A stretch of 64,000 nucleotides of DNA from Marivirga sericea (GCF_900177665.1 NZ_FXAW01000009.1:120815-184814); one strand, 5' to 3'; positions 9,173 to 18,384 are shown, counted from the stretch's first letter. Notes: generated by a model from the letters alone, not told the origin. Numbers and translations: made by a program.

Positions 9173-9889
9173 TTAAAGCTCCAAAAATTTATGAACTCTT
9201 TCCTTATAGCTTTTTGAAATAGGATAAATTTCTTTATTTATCATTTCTATTGAACCACCATCACTTTTGAGGTATCTATTAATATATTCTGTATTAATAA
9301 GATAGGATTGGTGGATTCTTAAAAAAGTAGTGGAGTTTATCGTCTGTTCTATGTGTTTCAACGTTTTACTTACTGTTTGACTTGCTCCACCTTTCAGGTG
9401 AATGATGCAATAATTATTATTCGACTCGCAGGCCATTATCTGCTGGTAGGGAATATAGGTAGTGCCATGCATATCATTTATAGCCAATCTGTCATGAATA
9501 AAATGCTTTTCTTCATTACTAGTTTCATGAAAAAGTTTTGACACTACTTCTTTCAATTCTGATGCTTCAATGGGTTTTAATAAGAAAGCTTCTGCCTTAA
9601 ATTTATAAGCTGGAATCGCATATTTACTATGTGCAGTTGTAAAAATAACACGCACCTTAATATCTCCGATAGTTTCTAAAAATTCCAAGCCATTCATTCC
9701 GGGAAAATCAATATCCAAAAAGAGAACATCTGGCTTTTCAGCAATCAACATCGCTGTAGCTTTTACTAAATTTTGCGCTTCTCCAACAATACTAACTTGA
9801 TCACTGCAAAATCTTTCGAGATCAAATCTTAAGGTCTCCAGACAATGAAGTTCATCATCAACTAATATTGCTTTCAATTTTCTTTCCAT
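9173..9889 (-). CDS. LytTR-family response regulator
   Basis: 238 aa. The N-terminal receiver domain (residues ~5-125) has the acidic pair Asp11/Asp12, phospho-acceptor Asp59 in LFLDIDFPGMNG, Thr87-like TTAHSKYA and Lys in LLKPIEA. The C-terminal LytTR DNA-binding domain (~135-238) shows the typical IxxCESxxNYxxxH and FLRIHQSYLIN segments. It activates or represses promoters carrying paired direct repeats when phosphorylated. Its start overlaps the 3' end of the histidine kinase gene by 32 nt, so the two are translationally coupled and surely partners. The nearest non-regulatory genes are the surface lipoprotein and barrel downstream on the same strand, 227 bp away, which are possible but unproven targets. 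Confidence 0.93.
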   Translation of the reverse strand: MERKLKAILVDDELHCLETLRFDLERFCSDQVSIVGEAQNLVKATAMLIAEKPDVLFLDIDFPGMNGLEFLETIGDIKVRVIFTTAHSKYAIPAYKFKAEAFLLKPIEASELKEVVSKLFHETSNEEKHFIHDRLAINDMHGTTYIPYQQIMACESNNNYCIIHLKGGASQTVSKTLKHIEQTINSTTFLRIHQSYLINTEYINRYLKSDGGSIEMINKEIYPISKSYKERVHKFLEL

Positions 9890-11366
9890 ATTTAATTAAT
9901 GGTAAATATAAAACTACTTTTGTTCCTCCGGCTGATCCATCTTCTAAATAAATATCTTCTATTTCTAATTTTGCCTGATCACTATCGAGCAAATCTAAAC
10001 GCTTTTTTGTGAGCTCCACGGCCATCGATTTTTTCTTCCCTAGTTCAGTAAATTTATTTTCATTACTCTCTTTTTCCCGTCCCCTACCATTGTCTTGAAC
10101 CTCGAACTTAATAATAGAACTAGATAATAAGCTTATTTTTAGGCTAATTATTTGATTTTCTTTTGCAGTATCTACCCCATGTACTATAGCATTCTCCAAA
10201 AAAGGTTGCAGAATAAGGGGTGGAATGCTAATCGCTCGCTTATCAATGGAACTATCTACATTAACAGAATACTCAAAACCATTATCAGCGCGCATTCGCT
10301 CGATTCTAACATATATTTTAAGCATTTTCAATTCCTCTTCTAGACTTACATAATCATTTTCACTACTTTCTAGAATATACCTCACAAGTCTAGAAAAATC
10401 CGTCAAGTAATCATAAGCCTGATGTGCATCATTTTTAATTATTAAAGCTCTGATGGCATTTAGAGCATTAAATAGAAAATGGGGCTTCATTTGACTTCTT
10501 AGAGCAGTCATTTTCACCCTATCGATTTCCTTTTCAAGCGAAAGTTTCAAAACCTTTTGCTTTTCCCTTTCAAAAAGCTGCTGCTCATTAATGAGAGCTT
10601 CACTTCTTTCTAGCACCTGTCTTTTCAAATCCTCATTATATCTATTCAACAATTCCTCTTTTTCCTGGGTTTCAGAAATCATCCGCTCCTTAAATATATT
10701 TCGCTCTTTTTGAATCAAATTAGATCTATAAGCTAAACCTAGTGAAAACAACAGTATTTCTAACAGTGTACCGATTCGCATGAAAATTACATCCAAAGCA
10801 AAAACAGATACAACAGCTCCAACTAAAAATAAAATGGACCCAACCATATAAAAAATAACAAGTCTATTCTTGCGCTGCGCCAAAATTACTATTTGCATAT
10901 ATATGGTTGCAATAGTAGCGATGGTCCGCTCTATATTTGATAGCCAATCATTAAATACCAAATTATTGGAAGTTCCTATATTAAGAATAGATAATACTAT
11001 GGCGGTAAAAAAGAAAATTCTGACGTAGTAAGCAGCTCTGTAGAAAATAGGATAATCCTTTTTTGCATGCAAAAACAATATTCCAAATTGAAGTGCTGCA
11101 AAATGAGCTATATATTGAAAAGTATCCGTTATTAAAAAATTTACTCTAGGCAAATAAGCTTCTATTCCACTGATTATATTGTTGTACACAAATTCAGATC
11201 TTGAAAACAGATAAATACCAAGCACAAAAATATAGAGAGAATAATAGAAATAAATTACCTTTTTCTCGTATGCATATACGCCTAGCGCATACAAGAGGAC
11301 AAAAAACATAATGCCTACAAAACCAATGTTGATAAGGTCATCCCAATTAAGTTGATTATAATCCAT
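9858..11366 (-). CDS. 7TM sensor histidine kinase (LytS/YehU-type, HisKA_7TM-like)
   Basis: 502 aa. Residues ~10-212 contain about seven hydrophobic helices in the style of 7TMR-DISM sensors, without a sizeable periplasmic sensor domain before them. A charged coiled coil follows at ~218-285. The kinase core has His296 in QMKPHFLFNALNAI (His_kinase family PF06580 style), Asn392 in LQPFLENAIVHG (N box) and NGRGR (G box). It phosphorylates the overlapping LytTR regulator. The input signal is unknown; with so little periplasmic sequence, a membrane-embedded ligand or membrane state is plausible. The gene is separated from uvrA by a 220-bp divergent gap. Confidence 0.92.
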   Translation of the reverse strand: MDYNQLNWDDLINIGFVGIMFFVLLYALGVYAYEKKVIYFYYSLYIFVLGIYLFSRSEFVYNNIISGIEAYLPRVNFLITDTFQYIAHFAALQFGILFLHAKKDYPIFYRAAYYVRIFFFTAIVLSILNIGTSNNLVFNDWLSNIERTIATIATIYMQIVILAQRKNRLVIFYMVGSILFLVGAVVSVFALDVIFMRIGTLLEILLFSLGLAYRSNLIQKERNIFKERMISETQEKEELLNRYNEDLKRQVLERSEALINEQQLFEREKQKVLKLSLEKEIDRVKMTALRSQMKPHFLFNALNAIRALIIKNDAHQAYDYLTDFSRLVRYILESSENDYVSLEEELKMLKIYVRIERMRADNGFEYSVNVDSSIDKRAISIPPLILQPFLENAIVHGVDTAKENQIISLKISLLSSSIIKFEVQDNGRGREKESNENKFTELGKKKSMAVELTKKRLDLLDSDQAKLEIEDIYLEDGSAGGTKVVLYLPLIKYGKKIESNIS

Positions 11367-11571
11367 TCCTATCTTTGAAAATATGGGGTGTTGTCAAGTG
11401 CTATATTAACGAAAAAATGATAAATCTTCATTATAAAATTGGCAAGCTGCTAGTCCAAGATATGTAACACGAAAACACCAGACTTATATTTGAATTTAAA
11501 TCTTACTTCTCATAGTTTGGAGTCCTTTAACTAATCCTCCCAACAAATTCACTTTTCTCGGGTTAGCTTTT

Positions 11572-11579
11572 TATCTTTG
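11572..11579 (+). promoter_or_regulatory. -7 promoter element for uvrA
   Basis: TATCTTTG matches TAnnTTTG and ends only 7 nt before the ATG at 11587, implying transcription starting at or within a few bases of the start codon (a near-leaderless mRNA). No TTG at -33 is evident. Confidence 0.5.
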
Positions 11580-11586
11580 TAAACTT

Positions 11587-14412
11587 ATGGAAGTAGTCGA
11601 AAAAATTAATGGTCAAGTTGATTTCGAAAATCTTGACCCTAAAAAATATATTATCATTAAAGGCGCTAGAGTTAATAATCTAAAAAACTTGAGCGTTGCC
11701 ATTCCTAGAAATAAATTAGTAGTCGTTACTGGACTTTCGGGCTCCGGAAAGTCTTCTTTAGCTTTTGATACTTTATTTGCTGAAGGCCAAAGAATGTATG
11801 TGGAAAGTTTAAGTTCTTATGCTCGCCAGTTTTTAGGAAGAATGGAGAAACCTGAAGTAGATTTTATCCGAGGTGTTTCTCCGGCCATTGCCATCGAACA
11901 GAAGGTAAATACCCGAAACCCTCGATCTACGGTAGGAACAACTACTGAGATTTACGACTACATGAAACTTCTGTTCGCTAGAATAGGGACTACATATTCT
12001 CCTAAAAGCGGAAAAAAAGTAACGAGAGATACGGTTTCAAGTATCTCAGATGAAATCCATCATCATCAAGAAGGAGAAAAATTCATGATATTGGCTCCTT
12101 TGATTGTTCCCAAAGGCAGAACCTTGCAGCAAGAATTGGAATTGCTATTGAGCAAGGGATATACCAGAGTTGTTCATAAAGAAGAGGTTTTACAGATAGA
12201 AGATATTTTAGAGGAAAACCAATCTCTGAAAAGAAAAGACTTATATATTCTGATTGACCGAACTTCCGTGCAAAAAGAAGATGAAGATAATCAATTCAGA
12301 ATATCAGATTCGATCCAAACAGCATTTTTCGAAGGGCATGGCGAGTGTATTATTGATTATGTAGCATCAGACGGGAAAAAGGAATTTAACGATCGCTTTG
12401 AATTAGACGGAATTCAATTTGAAGAGCCGACCATAAATTTATTCAGTTTCAACAACCCTTACGGAGCCTGCAGAACTTGCGAAGGCTTTGGGAAAATATT
12501 GGGAATTGATGAAGATTTAGTAATTCCAGACAAAACACTTTCGGTTTATGAAGGAGCTGTAGCTCCCTGGAAGGGCGAAACCATGAAAAAATGGGCAGAA
12601 CCACTATTAAAACACGGAATTGAATTCGATTTTCCTATCCACAGACCTATTGAAGAATTAACGAAAGCTGAATACGACCTACTTTGGGAAGGCAATAAAT
12701 ACTTCAAAGGACTTAATGCTTTTTTCGAGCATTTGCAGTCCAAAATGCATAAAATTCAGTACAGGGTTATGCTTTCCCGCTACAGAGGAAGAACTACTTG
12801 TCCGGATTGCAAAGGAACACGATTAAGGAAAGATGCAGGCTATGTAAAAATTAATGATGCTTCCATTATTGAATTGGTATTGAAACCTATTGACCAATTG
12901 CTGGAATTTTTCGAGAAAATCAAATTATCTGAAAATGAACAGAAAATAGCAGGTAGAATTCTAAAAGAGATTAACAGCCGATTAGAATATTTGCTAGAAG
13001 TGGGGCTAGGTTATCTCACCTTAAACCGCTTGACTTCCACTTTGTCAGGAGGCGAATTTCAGCGCATTAAATTAGCCACTTCTTTAGGAAGTGCTTTGGT
13101 AGGCTCTATGTATATTTTAGATGAACCTTCCATTGGTTTGCACCCGAGGGATACTGCTCGATTGGTGAAAGTGCTCAAGACTTTACGGGATTTGGGCAAT
13201 ACCGTTATCGTGGTAGAACATGAGGAAGAAGTGATGATTGAAGCGGATGAAATCATTGATATTGGTCCGGATGCCGGTGCTCATGGTGGAGAGTTGGTGT
13301 TTCAAGGCAATCTGGAAGAATTAAAGAAAGCCGATAATACACACACTGCCCGATTCTTAAATGGCAGTAATGAAGTAGCCGTTCCCAAAAGTAGAAGAAA
13401 ATGGAAAAACAGCATTTCCATTAAAGGAGCAAAGGAAAATAATTTGAATATCAAGGAAGTCAAAATTCCATTGGAAGTTTTGACTGTAGTAACAGGAGTT
13501 AGTGGCTCTGGTAAATCTACTTTAATTAAAAAGATTTTAAATCCGGCATTGGCCAAAATGATTGGGCAAGGAAGCAGTGAAGCCACAGGAAAATTTGAAA
13601 AGCTTGATGGAGATTACAAAAAGGTAAAATCCATAGAATTCGTTGACCAAAATCCGATCGGAAAATCTTCTCGATCTAATCCAGTGACTTATGTGAAAGC
13701 CTATGATGCTATCCGGCAGTTGTTTTCTGATCAGACATTAGCGAAGCAGAGAGGCTACAAACCTGCCTTTTTCAGTTTCAATGTGGATGGCGGTAGATGC
13801 GAAATGTGTCAAGGAGAGGGTATCCAAAAAATTGAGATGCAATTTATGGCCGATATAGAGCTCACCTGCGAAAGTTGTAAAGGCCAGCGATTCAAAAACG
13901 AAATCCTGGAGATAAAATATCAGGATAAGAATATAGCGGATGTTTTAGATATGACCGTAGAGGAAAGTTTAGAATTCTTCGCAGGAAATAATCCCGTTAT
14001 CAATAAATTACAACCATTATTTGATGTTGGCTTGGGCTATATTCGTTTGGGTCAATCTTCTAATTCATTGAGTGGTGGAGAAGCACAGCGAGTGAAATTA
14101 GCCTCGTATTTGGGTAAAGGTGGAAGTACAAAAAATGATCACAATCTCTTTATTTTTGATGAGCCAACCACAGGTTTACATTTCCACGACATAAAAAAAC
14201 TGCTGGAATCCATAAACGCATTGATAGAACAAGGCAATTCAGTCATCATCATCGAGCACAATATGGAAGTGATAAAAACAGCCGATTGGATCATCGACTT
14301 AGGGCCAGAAGGTGGTCAAAAAGGTGGCGAAGTGGTTTTTGAAGGACTTCCGGAGGATATGGCTAAGCTAAAGGATAATCATACCGCCAAATTCTTGAAA
14401 GAGAAATTATAA
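11587..14412 (+). CDS. uvrA: UvrA, excinuclease ABC subunit A
   Basis: DNA-damage recognition ATPase of nucleotide excision repair that loads UvrB at lesions. The 941-aa length is normal. Walker A motifs are at residues 49-56 (GLSGSGKS) and 637-644 (GVSGSGKS); ABC signatures are [11 protein letters not shown] (~486) and [11 protein letters not shown]; Walker B motifs are [10 protein letters not shown] and [10 protein letters not shown]. The C-terminal zinc module is intact (Cys738, 741, 761, 764) and CPDC occurs at ~405. In the first zinc module only the second pair (Cys295, Cys298 in ACRTC) is present; the expected first CxxC is replaced by ELDGIQFE near 272-279. The UvrB-binding region (~130-250) is present, arguing for UvrA1 rather than UvrA2. 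Monocistronic. Confidence 0.97.
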   Translation: MEVVEKINGQVDFENLDPKKYIIIKGARVNNLKNLSVAIPRNKLVVVTGLSGSGKSSLAFDTLFAEGQRMYVESLSSYARQFLGRMEKPEVDFIRGVSPAIAIEQKVNTRNPRSTVGTTTEIYDYMKLLFARIGTTYSPKSGKKVTRDTVSSISDEIHHHQEGEKFMILAPLIVPKGRTLQQELELLLSKGYTRVVHKEEVLQIEDILEENQSLKRKDLYILIDRTSVQKEDEDNQFRISDSIQTAFFEGHGECIIDYVASDGKKEFNDRFELDGIQFEEPTINLFSFNNPYGACRTCEGFGKILGIDEDLVIPDKTLSVYEGAVAPWKGETMKKWAEPLLKHGIEFDFPIHRPIEELTKAEYDLLWEGNKYFKGLNAFFEHLQSKMHKIQYRVMLSRYRGRTTCPDCKGTRLRKDAGYVKINDASIIELVLKPIDQLLEFFEKIKLSENEQKIAGRILKEINSRLEYLLEVGLGYLTLNRLTSTLSGGEFQRIKLATSLGSALVGSMYILDEPSIGLHPRDTARLVKVLKTLRDLGNTVIVVEHEEEVMIEADEIIDIGPDAGAHGGELVFQGNLEELKKADNTHTARFLNGSNEVAVPKSRRKWKNSISIKGAKENNLNIKEVKIPLEVLTVVTGVSGSGKSTLIKKILNPALAKMIGQGSSEATGKFEKLDGDYKKVKSIEFVDQNPIGKSSRSNPVTYVKAYDAIRQLFSDQTLAKQRGYKPAFFSFNVDGGRCEMCQGEGIQKIEMQFMADIELTCESCKGQRFKNEILEIKYQDKNIADVLDMTVEESLEFFAGNNPVINKLQPLFDVGLGYIRLGQSSNSLSGGEAQRVKLASYLGKGGSTKNDHNLFIFDEPTTGLHFHDIKKLLESINALIEQGNSVIIIEHNMEVIKTADWIIDLGPEGGQKGGEVVFEGLPEDMAKLKDNHTAKFLKEKL

Positions 14413-14573
14413 ATTACAAAGTAGCAATCAGCATAGCTCTTCCAGAAATTCAAGCATGAACACTTATTTTTTGTACCTGCTATTTGGTCATTTCATGATC
14501 TTTTATAAAGCCTTGATCGAAAACTAAGTGAATTAAAGCATTTTCTAATCAAAAAATTAGCAATTAACAAAAC

Positions 14574-14591
14574 CGAATGAACATTCATTCG
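14574..14591. promoter_or_regulatory. Palindromic operator upstream of the TetR gene
   Basis: CGAATGAACATTCATTCG has perfect 8-bp arms (CGAATGAA / TTCATTCG) around CA. It lies immediately upstream of a -7 element and 13 bp before the TetR start codon, so bound repressor would block transcription. A close copy precedes the SDR gene, supporting it as the TetR binding site. Confidence 0.72.
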
Positions 14592-14599
14592 TATATTTG
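14592..14599 (+). promoter_or_regulatory. -7 promoter element for the TetR gene
   Basis: TATATTTG (TAnnTTTG) abuts the palindromic operator and ends 5 nt before the ATG at 14605, so the transcript would start at about the initiation codon and be leaderless. Confidence 0.5.
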
Positions 14600-14604
14600 C
14601 ATCA

Positions 14605-15159
14605 ATGAATAAAAGAGAACTCATATTAGAAGCTACACTAGATTTAATAACTGAACATGGTTTTCATGCCACTCCTATGTCAATGATTAGCAAAAAAGCT
14701 AAAGTAGCGGCTGGTACAATCTATCATCACTTTGAAAACAAAGAAATTCTGTTAGAAGCATTGTATACAGAATCGAAGGGAAAAATGGGAAGAGCCATGC
14801 AATTGGCTACAGTTAATGGAGAGAATTATGAAGCTGATTATAAATCCATATGGATTTCACTATTTATCTTCTATGCGGACAATAGCAAAACATTTCAGTT
14901 TTTGGAGCAATATGCTCAATCTCCTTTTATCAGAAAAGAAACTAAAGAAGAGCAACGAAAGCACTATCAGCCGATCATTGATTTTCTTGGACAAGGAATA
15001 AGAAAAGGATATTTAAAATCAATAGATGTAGAAATCTTAACTGAAATGGTGCATGGAACAGTAGTTTCGGCCGCAAAAATATTTCATCAACAAAAAGAGC
15101 TCTCCAAAATCGCTATTAACGAATTAGCACAATTTGCCTGGCAAGCAGCCAAAGCATAA
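14605..15159 (+). CDS. TetR/AcrR family transcriptional regulator
   Basis: 184 aa, typical TetR length. Residues ~1-50 form the HTH domain: REILEATLDLI-like first helix (ELILEATLDLITEHGF), then MSMISKKAKVAAGTIYHHFENKEILLEALY, the standard TetR recognition helix and YxHFxxK motif. The C-terminal helices (~60-184) form the ligand pocket and dimer interface and resemble no specific class. The gene sits directly after an 18-bp palindrome that should be its autoregulatory operator. The next gene, a short-chain dehydrogenase, has a nearly identical site just before its ATG, so the pair is probably one small regulon that responds to a substrate of the dehydrogenase. Confidence 0.93.
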   Translation: MNKRELILEATLDLITEHGFHATPMSMISKKAKVAAGTIYHHFENKEILLEALYTESKGKMGRAMQLATVNGENYEADYKSIWISLFIFYADNSKTFQFLEQYAQSPFIRKETKEEQRKHYQPIIDFLGQGIRKGYLKSIDVEILTEMVHGTVVSAAKIFHQQKELSKIAINELAQFAWQAAKA

Positions 15160-15176
15160 AAATTTTGTCTTTAAAC

Positions 15177-15194
15177 CGAATGAACATTCAATCA
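15177..15194. promoter_or_regulatory. Second copy of the TetR-type operator, before the SDR gene
   Basis: CGAATGAACATTCAATCA matches the operator upstream of the TetR gene at 16 of 18 positions, the two differences lying in the right arm. It starts 18 bp after the TetR stop codon and ends 15 bp before the SDR ATG at 15210. Its presence argues against the upstream TTG at 15165 as the SDR start. Confidence 0.65.
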
Positions 15195-15209
15195 CAAAAT
15201 AATAATATC

Positions 15210-15986
15210 ATGAAAACTGCATTAATTACAGGAGCTTCCTCTGGCATAGGCTTGGAGCTAGCAAAAATTCACGCACAAAAAGGGCACAATCTGGTTTTAG
15301 TCGCTAGGTCAGAACAAAAGCTAAATGACCTCAAAAAGGAATTAGAAAGTCAGTACAAAATCACAGCAACTGTTATATCATCGGATCTTTCTAATCCTGA
15401 AGCTGCCCACCAACTTTTTGAATTAACTGAAAAGGACAATATTCAAGTTGACTACTTGATCAATAATGCTGGTTTTGGTGATTTTGAGGAATTCCATAAA
15501 TCAGACTTAAACAAAGCTTTAGAAATGATAGGTCTCAATATTAAAAGCTTAACTATTTTGACTAGGCTCTATTTAGATGGTATGGTTAAAAGAAAATCAG
15601 GAAAAATTATGCAACTAGCCTCCACAGCTTCTTTTCAGCCTGGTCCACTTATGGCTGTTTATTACGCTACGAAGCATTATGTTTTAGCTTTTTCGGAAGC
15701 GATAGCGGAGGAGTTGAATGGAAAAGGTGTCACGGTTACAGCACTTTGCCCTGGTCCAACCGCTTCGGGTTTTCAGAATGCCGCAGATTTAGGAGACTCT
15801 AAATTAGTTAAGGGTAAGAAATTACCAACCTCAGCCCAAGTAGCAAAGTACGGTTTTGAATCCATGATGAAAGGAAAAAGAGTTGCCATCCATGGATTTC
15901 AAAATAAATTGATGGCCTTTAGTGTGCGTTTTACTCCTAGGAGTTGGGTGACGGCATTAGTCAAAAAATTATCAGAGAAAGAGTGA
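15210..15986 (+). CDS. Short-chain dehydrogenase/reductase (SDR)
   Basis: NAD(P)-dependent oxidoreductase, 258 aa from the ATG at 15210 (MKTALITGASSGIG). An open frame extends back to a TTG at 15165, but that segment contains the operator. Classical SDR features are TGASSGIG (residues 7-14, cofactor loop), NNAG (85-88), catalytic Ser138, Tyr151 and Lys155 (YYATK), and the CPGPTASGF turn at ~185-195. The similarity style is the YqjQ/DltE-like group of SDRs with a C-terminal hydrophobic/basic tail (RFTPRSWVTALVKKL) that may contact membrane. The substrate is not predictable. It follows its probable regulator by 50 bp. Confidence 0.92.
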   Translation: MKTALITGASSGIGLELAKIHAQKGHNLVLVARSEQKLNDLKKELESQYKITATVISSDLSNPEAAHQLFELTEKDNIQVDYLINNAGFGDFEEFHKSDLNKALEMIGLNIKSLTILTRLYLDGMVKRKSGKIMQLASTASFQPGPLMAVYYATKHYVLAFSEAIAEELNGKGVTVTALCPGPTASGFQNAADLGDSKLVKGKKLPTSAQVAKYGFESMMKGKRVAIHGFQNKLMAFSVRFTPRSWVTALVKKLSEKE

Positions 15987-16087
15987 TTATTTCACTTACT
16001 TATTTTTCCTTACAACTGCATTCACCTAACCTTGACAAAGTGGGTACTGATACTTGATGGGCTTGGCTGATAATACAACAAGGTTTA

Positions 16088-16537
16088 TTAGTCTAATTTA
16101 TTGAGCCTAAATGTATAAAAGCCAAAATCATCATAAACTTCTAGATTAAGGTTATTAAAACCAATTCTAGTGGCATTGCTATAAAAACTAAACCTTTCAC
16201 GATGGATATGATCTAAGAACTCCATATCAAGAGTATAAAGTCTTTCATTTCCATCGTGATATTGGGTTTTATGTAGTGTTAAAAACCAATCTCCACTAAA
16301 ATAGGCATCTAGTGAGGCATCATAATATTCGGCATAACCCTCCTCATAGAAAGTAATTTGGTCTCCCCTGAAATCTCTAATAATATTATCCCTGAACAAG
16401 GCCAAATCTTCTTTGTAAAAAGCTCGATCGAAGTACCAGCTGCCTTCAATCCTGTCTTCTCTTCTTTCTAGTCTCCCGCGATCGGTACAAGAGGTGATCA
16501 CTATAACAATCAGTAGTAAAAATGATAGCTTTTTCAT
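16088..16537 (-). CDS. Hypothetical lipoprotein
   Basis: 149 aa with lipobox ITSC (Cys17) after a hydrophobic LLLIVIVI core. The mature part begins TDRGRLERREDRIEGSWYFDRAFY; the EGSW segment and following beta-rich, aromatic sequence (GDQITFYEEGYAEYY, FSGDWFLTL) recall lipocalin-like lipoproteins of Bacteroidota. No catalytic motif is visible. It stands alone between the SDR gene (convergent) and gdhA (divergent). Function unknown. Confidence 0.72.
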   Translation of the reverse strand: MKKLSFLLLIVIVITSCTDRGRLERREDRIEGSWYFDRAFYKEDLALFRDNIIRDFRGDQITFYEEGYAEYYDASLDAYFSGDWFLTLHKTQYHDGNERLYTLDMEFLDHIHRERFSFYSNATRIGFNNLNLEVYDDFGFYTFRLNKLD

Positions 16538-16731
16538 AGGGCTGATTTTTGATTACTTATTTGACAAAATCAAAAATCGGACCAAAGTGGAACAATAATG
16601 TGTTCAGAGAGTACTTAGATGTGATTGTGTTTTAGCAAATAGATACATTTAAATACTAATTCAAGAACAAGATTAATAGATTTAATAATTTTTCTCATCT
16701 TTAAATATTAATTGATATTCAATCACATATT

Positions 16732-18090
16732 ATGTCGGAAAACGAACTACTCGAAACAATCAAGCAAAGAAACCCGAATGAACCCGAATTCATTCAAGCA
16801 GTGGAAGAAGTGATTTCCTCTATAGGAACTGTTTTAAAAAAAAATCCTGAATATCACCGCTTGAAATTGCTAGAACGGATGGCGGAACCTGAAAGACTGA
16901 TTTCCTTCAGAGTGAACTGGTTGGATGATAATGGTGAAGTGCAAGTCAACAGAGGCTTCCGGGTGCAAATGAACAGTGCATTAGGCCCTTACAAAGGTGG
17001 CTTACGATTCCATCCTTCCGTAAATCAATCCATCTTAAAGTTTTTGGCCTTTGAACAGATTTTTAAAAATGCACTGACCGGCTTGCCACTAGGGGGTGGA
17101 AAAGGAGGAGCTGATTTCAATCCAAAGGGAAAATCAGATGCTGAAATCATGAGATTCTGTCAAGCCTTTATGGGAGAATTATCACGCCATATTGGGCATT
17201 TCACAGATGTACCGGCAGGTGATATTGGCGTTGGTGGACGAGAAATAGGCTATCTTTTCGGTGCTTATAAAAAAATAAAAAATGAGTTCACGGGGGTGCT
17301 TACAGGAAAAGGAAGAGAATGGGGCGGTAGTTTGATTCGGCCTGAAGCAACTGGCTATGGCTTGGTATATTTTTCTCAATATATGCTAGAGAAAGCTGAG
17401 GACACACTAAAGGATAAAAAATGCCTGGTTTCTGGCTCAGGAAATGTGGCACAATATACATTGGAAAAATTAATTGAGCTAGGTGCCAAACCCATCACCG
17501 CATCAGATTCTTCTGGCTACATACTTGATGAGGATGGAATTGACAACGAAAAATTGGAATTCATCAAAGAGATAAAAAATATCAATAGAGGCAGGATTTC
17601 AGAATACCTAGAAAAATATCCTGATGCTAAATATGAAGAGGTGGATTCAGAGAAAGATCATAATCCACTTTGGAAGGTCAAGGCAGATTGTGTTTTCCCT
17701 TGTGCCACTCAAAATGAAATCAACAAAAAGGATGCTGAAAATTTAAAAAAGTCCGGTATTAAACTGCTGACTGAAGGTGCAAACATGCCTTTAACCACTG
17801 AAGCTATTGATATTATTTGTGAATCAGGAATATTATATGCTCCTGGCAAGGCTACTAATGCTGGAGGTGTGGCAGTTTCCGGCTTGGAAATGAGTCAAAA
17901 CCGAATTGGCGTATACTGGTCAAGAGAGGAAGTGGACGAAAAATTAAAGAGTATCATGAAAGGTATTCACGATAACTGTGTCAAAACTGCTGAAGAATAT
18001 GATTTGAATGATCACGACTATTTAGCTTCAGCTAATATCTTTGGCTTTTTGAAAGTAGCTGAGGCCATGAAGGCGCAGGGCGTGATTTAA
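16732..18090 (+). CDS. gdhA: NADP-type glutamate dehydrogenase
   Basis: Interconverts 2-oxoglutarate plus ammonium and glutamate, usually with NADPH, in nitrogen assimilation. The 452-aa length fits the hexameric bacterial type (about 445-450 aa). The substrate domain carries PYKGGLRFHPSVN (Lys88) and LPLGGGKGGADFNPKG (Lys124, catalytic environment), then DVPAGDIGVGGREIG. The nucleotide domain has the Rossmann segment VSGSGNVAQYTLEKL (~235). C-terminal motifs ANAGGVAVSGLEMSQN are typical. It is monocistronic and ends at a 12-bp inverted repeat shared with the convergent gene. Cofactor choice is inferred from overall length and sequence style. Confidence 0.96.
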   Translation: MSENELLETIKQRNPNEPEFIQAVEEVISSIGTVLKKNPEYHRLKLLERMAEPERLISFRVNWLDDNGEVQVNRGFRVQMNSALGPYKGGLRFHPSVNQSILKFLAFEQIFKNALTGLPLGGGKGGADFNPKGKSDAEIMRFCQAFMGELSRHIGHFTDVPAGDIGVGGREIGYLFGAYKKIKNEFTGVLTGKGREWGGSLIRPEATGYGLVYFSQYMLEKAEDTLKDKKCLVSGSGNVAQYTLEKLIELGAKPITASDSSGYILDEDGIDNEKLEFIKEIKNINRGRISEYLEKYPDAKYEEVDSEKDHNPLWKVKADCVFPCATQNEINKKDAENLKKSGIKLLTEGANMPLTTEAIDIICESGILYAPGKATNAGGVAVSGLEMSQNRIGVYWSREEVDEKLKSIMKGIHDNCVKTAEEYDLNDHDYLASANIFGFLKVAEAMKAQGVI

Positions 18091-18102
18091 TTTAACCAAA
18101 AG

Positions 18103-18139
18103 CTGTCATTGTAGATTCATTAAGAAGCTACAATGACAG
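18103..18139. terminator. Perfect 12-bp hairpin between convergent genes
   Basis: CTGTCATTGTAG (18103-18114) and CTACAATGACAG (18128-18139) form a perfect stem with a 13-nt loop between the gdhA stop and the end of the small minus-strand lipoprotein. T-tracts are weak on both sides, so it may act as an mRNA 3'-end stabiliser or a modest bidirectional terminator. Confidence 0.6.
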
Positions 18140-18150
18140 TATCTACTTAC

Positions 18151-18384
18151 TCAGTCGGCATCTCCGCTACATTTACATTTCCTTGTGGTAGTGGTCCCTG
18201 CAGAACTACTTGTGGTGATGACTCCCCTTTTATATCCATTATCTCTGCAGCAGTCGTCACAATCAATGTCATAAGTCACAGGATCACTAGCAGCACCTAC
18301 ACATGCATCAATTTCATCCCCACCACATGAGCTAAAGGCGAACCCTAAGATTAGAAATAATATTATTCGAGCTAATTGTTTCAT
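18151..18384 (-). CDS. Small cysteine-rich lipoprotein (hypothetical)
   Basis: 77 aa with a lipoprotein signal (LFLILGFAFSSC, lipid Cys20). The ~57-residue mature chain contains six further cysteines (28, 42, 45, 46, 70, 72), including CDDCC and KCKC, consistent with three disulfides or a metal site, plus a Ser/Thr-rich loop (ITTSSSAGTTTT). No family is recognised. The frame and signal peptide support a real gene; a + strand ORF over the same bases lacks such features. The convergent neighbour is gdhA. Confidence 0.65.
   Translation of the reverse strand: MKQLARIILFLILGFAFSSCGGDEIDACVGAASDPVTYDIDCDDCCRDNGYKRGVITTSSSAGTTTTRKCKCSGDAD

Noticed and set aside
14455..14526. 23-codon frame MNTYFLYLLFGHFMIFYKAL in the uvrA-TetR gap
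   Set aside because: Too short, with no ribosome-binding or conservation evidence; chance in AT-rich DNA.
15165..15209. Upstream TTG start for the SDR gene
   Set aside because: The extension would encode the operator sequence; the ATG at 15210 directly precedes the conserved nucleotide-binding motif.
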